Part shown: positions 56,162 to 64,000 of the stretch, piece after piece
How positions within the stretch are numbered: the stretch's first letter is position 1
Layout: each line of letters begins with the position of its first letter
Origin: Zea mays
Taxonomy: Eukaryota > Streptophyta > Magnoliopsida > Poales > Poaceae
Direction: 5' to 3'
DNA length: 64,000 nt
NCBI RefSeq assembly: GCF_902167145.1
Contig: NC_050098.1
Coordinates: 132,630,207 to 132,694,206, forward strand
The notes under the pieces: model-generated
Told to the model about the DNA's origin: nothing
What the model saw: only the letters and a program-made list of their open reading frames with translations
The model's database searches: none
Position numbers and translations under genes: made by a program

Positions 56162-59100
56162 GATGCTTTCAAGTTGTTCATATACCTCGCTCCCACGCAA
56201 AGTTTAGTCATCAAGGAAGGGTCAGCCTTGCCTCGGCAAAGCCCGACCCTCCCTCGGGGGCTAAAAGGGGGGAACCCCCTCTGCGTCGAAATTTTTCCTC
56301 GAAAAAAGATCCTTTCTGCCAGAATGTCTTTCGTGCTTTTCGACTACTTCGAAAGTGGATCCTGAAAACGATGGAGTACACGTAAGCAGCCAAGGCTGAC
56401 CGAGCCGAGGGACTCCTATGCCTCCGGGATACGGATACCTCACTCATCACCTTCTGCGATAAGTAACTCGCGTTCGGATAAGTGATTCCGCGGACCGAAC
56501 AAGTCTTCATGCTCGAAAGCTCCTCTGCTGAAGCGATTCTTCAGGCCTTCTCGACTGCATCGGTGGCAGAACCCTATGGACGGGCAAGGGTGCACGTAAG
56601 CGGCAAGGCCGACCGAGCCGAGGGATTCCTATGCCTCTGGGATACGGATACCTCACTCATCATCTTCCGTGAAAAGCAACTCTCGCTCGCACAAGACAAT
56701 TCTGTTACCGACAAAAAAGTCCAGATACTCGAAACAAGAGGAAAAGAAGCGCAGCTTTACAACACGGCGAGGATGTGTTTGGGCCTCGGCGGCCGCAGAA
56801 AACACACGCTACAAGATAATCCGATCCCGCAGGCTCGGATCTTGATGGTTGAAGGGAGCAGCAGCACCCTCGGCGTCAACTACACCTTCGGCGAGGTCCG
56901 GCCTAGCCTCGGACGGCGACGCAGTCCGAGGATCTCCACTCTGAAGGATGACTTCATCATCACGCCCGGGCCATCGCCGCCAGGGTCTCCTCCAAGAATC
57001 TGGCTCGAGCAGGTGGCTCGGCCGATCACCCCGAGGCCTCGGCCAGCTATCCCCCAAAGACATCAGCCCGGCCCGAGGCCTCGGCAGATCAACTCCGGCG
57101 TCGGTCCCGCTAACGGACGACCCGGCCAGGCTCCGGCCGACCAAGTCTTCTTTTCGAGCCAACTCTGCCTCTATCCGTGCTGACACCGCTACCCCTGGCT
57201 TCGGCTCATCGAAGAGCGGCCGAGGGGTCCCTTTAACTAAGCAAGAGAAGCCTCGGATAGCAAGGCCGACCGAGCCGAGGGACTCCTACGCCTCCGGGAT
57301 ACGGATACCTCACTCGTCACCTTTGCACGGGGCGACTCACGCTTGGTGAAGCGGTTCAGACAACCAACAGGCGAGTTTTAGTGCTCGAAAGTGATGAAAA
57401 AACATGGCTCCGTGCCAAAAATACATACATGTTCAGGCCTCGACAGCCACAATGAACAAAAACACTGGCATTCAAGGTGCCATTACAAACGGAACTCCAG
57501 TTCCACCTCCGCAGGTACGAACAACCCCACTCGATTGGGGGGGGGCCTGCGGAGCAACGAAAGACCGACGAACGGCTCGCCGTCGCCTGCTCCAGCAGTG
57601 GCGACGACGACGACTTCTGCCCCAGGGGGTCGAACAGCAGCAGCGATGACCTCAGGGCGGATGCTGCTGCCATGAGGCCCTCGCCCGTGCCCAAACTCGT
57701 GAGGCAAGGACGGGCAGAAGGCCGTAGAGTTGGAGGTCGGTCTGTGGGCGGCCCCAGCTATCTCGTCGGCGGAAGAACCTCTTCCAGCTGCCGTGGCGGA
57801 AGGCGGCGCCGAGAGAGGCTCCAAAGCCACTCGGGTCCGAGAGCCAGGCACGTGGCAGCTGCCAGCGCCACGAACGGCGAGCGCCCTTCCCCCCGATCAC
57901 TGAGGGAAGGAGCGGGCCACCGCCCACGCAGGGGCCGACCCCAACTCGGCACACTTCCCTCCCCAACACTGATGATGAAAATCCTTGAGGCTGAGGGAGG
58001 GGCAGAGGCCGCAGCCCGGCTTGCTTTCCCCCGCCACCGAACTGGAGGTCACCGTCTTGGGTGACCGCCGGTGGAGGGGTGCAGCCGGGCTGCATGATGA
58101 AAATCCTTGAAGCCGAACGATGGCTGAAAGGTACCAACTCCCACGGAGTTGCGTTCCCCCAACAACAAGGCGGAAGGACTGCGGGTGTCCCCCATTCGGG
58201 GGCTCGGAAGGTGGAAAGACACGATGCATAAGGGAGCGCGAAGACATGGTCGCCTTTCAAGGGGGTCACCCTCCTTTTAAAGGCGACTCTCCCTGCCTGC
58301 GTCCCCAGCCGTCGTGGGCTGAGTCTTCCCCAACACGCTCCAAGGTCCTCCCCCTACGGCGCGGGGGCTGGGTCCCACACGTCATGCAAACTGGCCCAGA
58401 GCAGAAGAAGCCAAACCGCCGCGCGCGGTGCATGCAACCGTCCAGTGGTTACAAGCGCCCCTCCACTTTCGCCCAGACCAGCGGATGAAAGGGCGGGCAG
58501 CCATGCAGGCGGCATGCAACTGCGCCAAGTGGGCGCAGCTCTCCGACTTCCAACGCACCCAGCATGGGGGCCCACGCTCACGCGTCATGCAACCGGCGCA
58601 CCGGTCGCTACGTGCAAGCAACTGCACTGCCACTCGCACCACTACCACACCTCCTCGACTGCGGAACCAGTATCGTGACTCGAGGCAACCCTGCGTACGA
58701 CCCAGCAGGGCCAGCCAGGCGCGACGGTCAATGCGGCAAAAAATGGGCCGGCAGTAATGGCGGTGGCAGGCGGGAGCAGTGGTCACGTCGTCAGCCAAGC
58801 TTACGTCCCATCCTGGGGCAGTGAGAGAGCCCTCTCTCACGGCGTGAAGACGGCGCGCCCGTGTTCCGTTCCTCGAATGGCTCGCGCACGCGCAACGGTC
58901 GCCCCGCGAACCACTCGTCCCGTCGCATTAACTCCGCGGCAGGCGGCGCCTCTGGCAAGGGAAGCGAGCGACGCTTCGCCTTCGCCAGAATGACCGCGTC
59001 AAAAAAGGTACGCCACGTCATTCGATTTCGTGTCCTTTTCCTTTTCCTCTTTCTCTCTTTTACAACAGGGGCCGGGAAAGGGGGATACCCCGAAAAGGAC

Positions 59101-60056
59101 CCTTCTCCGTGAAGGAAACAGGCTCCGAGCCTCCCTACTGATCAGAGGTTCGAAGGCTGGCCCCTCGGAGGGGTTCAACAGCCGCCTCAAAGTGCGTGGG
59201 CTCCACACCCACTACTGGTCAGAGGTTCGAAGGCCGGCCCCTCGGAAGGGTTCAACGGCTGCCTCAGGCCACTCGGGCTCCGCGCCCACTACTGATCAGG
59301 GGTTCGAAGGCTGGCCCTCGAAGGGTTCACAGTCGCCTCAGACATAGAGCGAGGGATGACCCTGGGTACGTTCGATACATAACCGAGGCTCGGGCTACGC
59401 TCCCGAGGTACCCTAGGACATTTCCGAGACCAGCGGGAACGATCTTGTAACGGAATCCCATCAGAGGGAGGCATCGAGCCCTTGGACCCCGTCGACAGGG
59501 GACCGGGTCCGGCAGATCACCCGCGGGTACTTTTGGGCGCGCCTCTGGGCCTCTAGCCGACCCCTAACAAATGGGGCACGGACGTCCGCTCGGATTACCC
59601 ACCAGCAGCTCACCGGAGACACCATGTTCGGCGCCCTCCGAGGGCAACATGGCGCTCTCCCCCCTCCTCCTTGCGGAAAGGCGACACAGGGGCGTATGTA
59701 AAAAGTCGAGTCTGTCCCTGACCGTCCTCTCGCCCTGTGTAGAGGCTTGGGGGCTGCTCTCGCAAACCCGGCTCCGGCCAAACCGTTGACAGCGTCAACA
59801 TACCAGCTCGAGCACTTGGGACCAGACCGTGCACCCGGGCTACGGCCAGCTCGCATGAGGGGAACAACCGGACCAGCCGAAGCATTGCGCGAGGCATTAA
59901 GACCTCGGAGGAGTCAAACCACTCCTCCGAGGCCTCGGGGGCTACACCCGGCGGGTGCGCTCACGCGCACCCCCCGGAACAAAACGCAACCGAGAAAGGC
60001 TGGTCCCCTTGCAAAAAAGTGCGACGAAAGCCTCCAAGCGAGTATTAACACTCCCT
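56162..60056 (+). other. 3.9-kb non-coding spacer of Huck-like copy 2
   Basis: Between pol and the 3' LTR, with no protein domain seen. A block with GACCGAGCCGAGGGA...CGGGATACGGATACCTCACTC recurs at about 56385-56470, 56590-56670 and 57250-57320. Open frames of 100-230 codons occur on both strands, as expected at this GC content. Long 3' spacers are known in large maize gypsy elements. Confidence 0.7.
59135..59345. repeat. About 70-75 bp tandem repeat, three units, in the Huck spacer
   Basis: CTACTGATCAGAGGTTCGAAGG-type starts at about 59135, 59212 and 59289; each unit continues GGCCCCTCGGA-GGGTTCAACAG-CGCCTCA. Confidence 0.8.
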
Positions 60057-60074
60057 TCGAGGCTCGGGGGCTAC
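60057..60074 (+). other. Polypurine tract of Huck-like copy 2
   Basis: TCGAGGCTCGGGGGCTAC directly before TGTCGGGG of the 3' LTR. Confidence 0.7.
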
Positions 60075-61492
60075 TGTCGGGGACCATAATTAGGGGTACC
60101 CTCAAGGCTCCTAATTCTCAGCTGGTAACCCCCATTAGCACAAAGCTGCAAAGGCCTGATGGGTGTGACTAAGTCAGGGATCGGTCCATTCGAGGGACTC
60201 GATCACGCCTTGCCCGAGCCCAGCCTCGGGCAAGGGCAGCCGACCCCAGAGGATCTCCGTCTCGCCCGAGGCCCCCTCCAGCAACGAACATACTTTCGGC
60301 TCGCCCGAGGCCCAGTCTTCGCCAAGAAGCAACCCTGGCCAAATCGCCACGCCAACCGACCAAATCGCAGGGGCATTTAATGCAAAGGCGGCCTAACACC
60401 TTTATCCTGACGCACGTCCTCCAGTCGACAGAGCCGAAGTGACCGCAGTCACTCCGCCGCTCCACTGACCGGCCTGACAGAAGGACAGCGCCGCCTGCGC
60501 CGCTCCGACTGCTGTGCCACTCGACAGAGTGAGGCTGACAGGCAGTCAGGCCCGGCCTCAGGCACCATAGGAAACTCCGCTCCGCCCGACCCAGGGCTCG
60601 GACTCGGGCTCAGTCCCGGAAGACGGTGAACTCCGCTCCGCCCGACCCAGGGCTCGGACTCGGGCTCAGTCCCGGAAGACGGCGAACTCCGCTTCGCCCG
60701 ACCCAGGGCTCGGACTCGGGCTTAGTCCCGGAAGACGGCAAACTCCGCTCCGCCTGACCCAGGGCTCGGACTCGGGCTCAGTCCCGGAAGACGGCGAACT
60801 CCGCTCCGCCCGACCCAGGGCTCGGACTCGGGCTCAGCCCCGGAAGACGACGAACTCCGCTTCGCCCGACCCCAGGGCTCGGACTCAGCCCTGGCCTCAG
60901 CCGACGGTCTCCGCCTCGCCCGACCCAGGGGCTCGGACTCGACCTCGGCCTCGGAAGACAGACTCGACCTCGACCTCGGAGGAGCCTCCACATCGCCCAA
61001 CCTAGGGCACGGATCGACCATGTCAACAGGGGGCGCCATCATTACCCTACCCCAAGCTGACTCAGGCTATGGGAAACAAGACCGGCGTCCCATCTGGCTC
61101 GCTCCGCCAGACAAGCAATGATGGCGCCCCACACGCTCTAAGACGACGGCGGCTCTCAGCCCCCTTACGGAAGCAAGAGGACGTCAGCAAGGACTCAACA
61201 GCCCCGACAGCTGTCCTTTCGCCAGGCTCCAGCGCTTCTCCGACGGCCACGACACCACACGAACCGGGTGCCAAAACCTCTCCGGCTGCCACGATGGCAT
61301 GTACTTAGGGCGCTAGCTCTCCTCCGCTAGACACGTAGCACTCTGCTACACCCCCCATTGTACACCTAGATCCTCTCCTTACGCCTATAAAAGGAAGGAC
61401 CAGGGCCCTCTTACAGAGGGTTGGCCGCGTGGGGAAGAGGACGGGACTGGCGCTCGCGTGAGGCCGCTCGCTCCCTCTCGCGTGGAACGCTT
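60075..61492 (+). repeat. 3' LTR of Huck-like copy 2, truncated
   Basis: 1418 bp aligning with 47925-49397. It has one 56-bp unit fewer and stops at GGAACGCTT; the last 178 bp or so present in the 5' LTR are missing. TATA box at 61386-61393. Confidence 0.9.
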
Positions 61493-61595
61493 TCCTCTTC
61501 TGGCTTCGGGCCTCTCTAAGAGAAAGGACGTCCTGATTGGGATCCAGCGGCTGTAAAGTACCAGCCCCTGTTGCTGAAGCTTTTTTCGGCGGCAT
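61493..61595 (-). pseudogene. Gag start of a Cinful-related element, truncated
   Basis: The minus-strand ATG at 61593-61595 opens MPPKKASATGAGTLQ and QDVLSLREARSQKRKAF, then runs into the truncated Huck LTR. The ATG lies about 60 bp from the primer site. The remainder of the element is absent, so at least one deletion joined these sequences. Confidence 0.7.
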
Positions 61596-61649
61596 GACGA
61601 AGGTGATGCTTGCCGAAGGTGTTCAAGACTCAGAAAATGGAAGTGAGTT

Positions 61650-61668
61650 CACCGGAGGTGGGCGCCAA
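61650..61668 (-). other. Primer binding site of the Cinful-related element
   Basis: Minus strand TTGGCGCCCACCTCCGGTG directly after the LTR end ACCAACA. The TGGCGCCCACC type is used by Cinful/Zeon-like maize elements. Confidence 0.75.
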
Positions 61669-62213
61669 TGTTGGTGACTTGTTCTCAAATGCTATGCATC
61701 AAGAAAAAGGCAACATAAAATGTTAAATATCAAAAGCCCTTCGTCCTCTTAATCATTATTTCCCTTCGGATATAATAATTAGGAGGGCGAAGGTCATGAA
61801 AGACGTACCTTCATAATTATAGTAAAGAATGAAAAATATTCAAACAAAAGTACAGAAAATAGTATGATTTCTGTAAACATTATTATTATTAATATACTTC
61901 TATTTATATTACTTATGTAGACAAAAATAAATTACAAATGTACCTTCGGCTTGAAGGAGAGAAAATACAAGTGTGACACAAAAAGTGAATGTCAAGTCAG
62001 CGTGAACAGTACGGGGATACTGTTCACCTATTTATAGGCACGGGTCGCAGCCCATGCAAAATTACATTAATGCCCTTTACATTTATCAATAACTCTAAGA
62101 TAATTCTTCGAGGTCTAATCTGGTTTTTCATCTTTAAGTCGGTTTCCTTTTCCGCCGTTATCCCGAAGCTCTTCTACACACAGCTTCGGCTCTGCCCCAA
62201 CCTTCGTGTTCTT
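61669..62213 (-). repeat. 5' LTR of the Cinful-related element (start missing)
   Basis: Minus-strand LTR ending GAGAACAAGTCACCAACA at 61669, with TATA CCTATAAATA at 62029-62038. Its right side stops at 62213 against another LTR without a TG start, so the first bases are lost or displaced. The R/U5 half aligns with 62214-62580; the U3 half is different, so it is a related but separate family. Confidence 0.75.
62029..62038 (-). promoter_or_regulatory. TATA box of the Cinful-related LTR
   Basis: Minus strand CCTATAAATA, preceded by CCGTG; equivalent box at 62584-62592 in the neighbouring LTR. Confidence 0.65.
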
Positions 62214-62830
62214 TGTTGGGGACTTGTTCTCAAATGCTATGAATTAAGAACAATGCAACATAAAATGTTAAATGTTAATGCCCTTCGTCCGTTGAAACAC
62301 TATTTCCTTAAGGATTTAATGCACTTCGGACGAAGGTTAAAGACGATACAATTACGAAGGTCGAATCTTTGTAATTGAACTCTAATAGATTGTATGAAAT
62401 AATACGAGATATGAAACATTAAAGACAAGCAAATTATAAATGAACAACATCATTTTCATATCAAATTAACTTGATGTACTCAAATATTAGATACATTTAT
62501 ACCTCTGCCTTGGCAAAGAATAATTCCTGAATGATGCGATTGCAATTACCGGAAAGCGTGAATAGTAAAGGAATACTGTTCACTATTTATAGGCACAGGA
62601 CACAACCTGTGAGGAATTACAATCATGCCCCTCATAAAAGTTTACAACATTGACTCAGACCTTTATGGACTAAAAGGTCATTCTATCTTTAAGTCGGTTC
62701 GTCCCTTCACCTTCGGATATGTTGTATTATCAAAGCTTCATGAATGATACCTTCGGCGTCACGTACGGGCAGCTTCAGTCGAAGCTGTCTCTTTCTGCAG
62801 GACCTTCGGCGACGAAGCATGGTCCCAACA
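62214..62830 (-). repeat. 3' LTR, Cinful/Zeon type, 617 bp
   Basis: Minus strand TGTTGGGACCATGCTTCG to AAGTCCCCAACA, ends forming a TGTTGGG/CCCAACA inverted pair. CTTCG/CGAAGG motifs are frequent. TATA (CTATAAATA, minus) at 62584-62592. Size fits Cinful/Zeon LTRs. Confidence 0.85.
62584..62592 (-). promoter_or_regulatory. TATA box of the Cinful/Zeon-type LTR
   Basis: Minus strand CTATAAATA in GTGCCTATAAATAGTGAAC. It directs transcription leftwards, opposite to the TATA at 63073. Confidence 0.65.
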
Positions 62831-62846
62831 GTAGCCCCTTCGCGGT
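62831..62846 (-). other. Polypurine tract of the Cinful/Zeon-type element
   Basis: Minus strand GCGAAGGGGCTAC directly before TGTTGGG of the LTR; it fixes this LTR as the 3' one and the element as minus-strand. Confidence 0.75.
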
Positions 62847-63072
62847 GCTAGATCGTTTTTCGTAACGAGCTTGATCCGTGAAAAAAAAGTCTCTTAGGCT
62901 TCAGGAAGCCGAAGGTCCGAAAAACACCTTCCCTGAGCTCGTTATCGAGAAACGATAGCGGTCCCACCCTGCAGGGTTACTATTTGGTCTCTGTGGTCCA
63001 CCGCGCAGTGGGTGTGAGCAGCTGTTTGCCTGGTGTAAAAATCCTGACGATTCACCTTCTTACCTGCAGTAC

Positions 63073-63080
63073 TATATAAA
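63073..63080 (+). promoter_or_regulatory. TATA box of the antisense ORF
   Basis: TATATAAA in GCAGTACTATATAAACAGACG, plus strand, about 240 bp inside the element and pointing away from the 3' LTR. It precedes a coding-like frame on the same strand. Confidence 0.5.
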
Positions 63081-63093
63081 CAGACGGGTAGGT

Positions 63094-64000
63094 GTGAAGT
63101 TACCACAGCATTCATTGCTATTGCACTGTTTTGCTGCCAAAATTTTTAACCATAGCCGAAGCTTGACTCTCGCAAAAAGACGAAGCTCCAGTTTAAAGCC
63201 TACTTCGTCGGAAAAAAGCTTCGAGAGAGAAAGTTTTTTAGTTCCCAAAAAATTCAGAATTAAATTGCCAGAGTGCGCTCTACCGCTAGAGTTGAGCGTG
63301 AGGAAGGTAAAGCCGAAGGAGCGGAGACTGTTCCTATCTCCGAAGCGATGCAACGATCCGGGCCTGGTGACCTCGAAAGGAATCCGCACTGCCGAGACAG
63401 AGCAAACTGTTGCCGATACAGAACAAGTTGCTGCCGAAGCGGAAGAAGGAGATATTGAGGAAGCTGATTCCGATGATGATTATCATATTGTCATACCAAG
63501 CAAGCCCAGCCATTTGGACTTTGGAAAGTCGACTGTTTCCAAGGCTGATTTCTCCAAAATGGTGAAGTCGGGCTATTTTAGTGAGAATGAGAAGAAGCTG
63601 CTTCGCTTCGGGGGCGAAGAAACTACCCCGAAGCCAGAAAAAGATGAAATAGTTATTTTCAAGAGCTTTCTAAAAGCTGGGTTGAGATTCCCCTTAAATA
63701 GGATGATCTCTGATGTGCTGCAAAGATTTGGTATCTACTTTCACCAACTAACTCCCAACGCGATTGTCTGGCTCAGCGTCTATATCTAGGCTCTCCGAAG
63801 CCAGGCGGTGGAGCCGTTTGCCGACAGCTTCTGTCGAGTTCATGAGCTGCATTACCAAACTAAGGCCAGAAAAGATGGATTGCATGAAAATTTTGGTTGC
63901 TATAATTTTGCTTATCGGAAAACCACGAAGTTTCCCGTGATCAGCTACCGAAGCAAATGGCCGGCAGGCTGGAAATCAGAATGGTTTTATGTCAAAGTTG
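63094..64000 (+). pseudogene. Antisense ORF of a Tat element, gypsy-type transposon domain (PF04195-like), partial
   Basis: A plus-strand frame opposite to its host element. No function is established for this protein family. From 63094 to 63789 the frame is open: a basic part, then an acidic stretch with EEGDIEEADSDDD (about 63444-63485), KADFSKMVKSGYFSENEKKLL, FKSFLKAGLRFPLNRMISDVL (about 63660-63720) and LTPNAIVWLSVYI, typical of the 'putative gypsy type transposon' domain. A TAG at 63787-63789 interrupts it; the same frame goes on with ALRSQAVEPFADSF and the WPAGWKSEWFYVK motif to the window end. The TAG could derive from a Trp codon. The first in-frame ATG is only at 63559, so the true start or an upstream exon is unclear. 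It is not an NLR or capsid gene. Confidence 0.65.

Larger units (their letters stand above)
47925..61492 (+). mobile_element. Huck-like Ty3/gypsy retrotransposon, copy 2, 3' end deleted
   Basis: Near-complete element of about 13.6 kb: 5' LTR 47925-49575, primer site, gag-protease, RT-RNase H, integrase, a 3.9-kb non-coding spacer, polypurine tract and a 3' LTR (60075-61492) lacking its last 178 bp or so. It inserted into the TNP2 coding region of the CACTA element (the host reads FPDGY up to the insertion). The right target duplication is lost with the LTR end. Size, LTR length and long 3' spacer fit maize Huck. Coding carries several stops and two deletions. Confidence 0.88.
62214..64000 (-). 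mobile_element. Cinful/Zeon-type Tat gypsy element, 3' end (continues right)
   Basis: A minus-strand element represented by its 3' LTR (62214-62830), polypurine tract (62831-62846) and about 1.15 kb of internal sequence. The internal part carries an oppositely oriented gene-like frame. The Tat group (Cinful/Zeon, Grande, RIRE2) is known for extra open frames between pol and 3' LTR, some antisense. No gag or pol is visible, as those would lie to the right. Confidence 0.75.

Noticed and set aside
56482..57183. 233-codon frame in the Huck spacer as an env-like gene
   Set aside because: No signal peptide, no membrane segment, and it includes the dispersed non-coding block; likely chance in GC-rich DNA.
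58120..58840. Overlapping frames with CxxC-like text in the Huck spacer
   Set aside because: Cys-rich only by composition; frames on both strands overlap and no conserved domain is seen.

Overview
This is a repeat-dense grass nuclear window, most likely maize (Zea mays) or a very close relative. The call rests on recognisable Huck-type and Cinful/Zeon-type Ty3/gypsy elements, an Opie/Ji (SIRE/Maximus) type Ty1/copia element, a CACTA element with the TTTGCCGAGTG subterminal motif, and the way the elements are nested. I see no intact host gene and no rRNA, tRNA or CRISPR. Almost everything is transposable element; the rest is broken gene relics.

Layout, left to right. 1-7457: minus-strand Huck-like element (copy 1), entering the window in integrase and ending in its 5' LTR (6027-7457). 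It sits in an older, decayed minus-strand Tat/Cinful-like gag (7458-9342, continued 12679-12865). That gag was also hit by a 3.3-kb solo LTR (9343-12678). Next to it is a minus-strand copia-type solo LTR (12866-15131). 15602-24443: complete but coding-defective Opie-like copia element. 24444-28288: a small MITE and a CC-NBS-LRR (RPM1-like) resistance pseudogene (25553-27895). 28289-38804: an unclassified DNA transposon with imperfect terminal inverted repeats, split by a young non-coding retrotransposon (28754-37068) with two nearly identical 3.5-kb LTRs and a perfect 5-bp target duplication. 39530-42600: a FAR1/FRS-type (MULE-derived) pseudogene. 43388-43606: a second fragment of the same NLR. 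43607-43920: part of a MITE. 43938-47924: the 5' part of a CACTA element, with nested palindromes, a 0.9-kb hairpin and a TNP2-like transposase pseudogene. 47925-61492: plus-strand Huck-like element (copy 2), inserted into the TNP2 coding region; its 3' LTR is cut off by a deletion. 61493-62213: 5' LTR and gag start of a minus-strand Cinful-related element. 62214-64000: 3' LTR of another minus-strand Cinful/Zeon-type element, with an oppositely oriented gene-like ORF behind its own TATA box.

There is no operon-like cooperation. Each element carries its own promoter (LTR TATA boxes), primer site, polypurine tract and proteins. All coding regions examined carry stops or frameshifts, many explained by CAG-to-TAG or CGA-to-TGA transitions, which fit methylated heterochromatin. 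The host layer, where visible, is a former NLR locus: two related NLR relics lie about 17 kb apart, separated mainly by transposable elements and the FAR1-like relic.

The observations most worth checking are: an in-phase GT-AG pair that would remove the gag/pol stop of the copia element; a UAG stop shared by both Huck copies at the protease/RT boundary; the antisense gene in the Cinful-type element; and the CACTA hairpin. I found no convincing new molecular system. Family names are from recognition, not a database search. Boundaries of decayed pieces are approximate.
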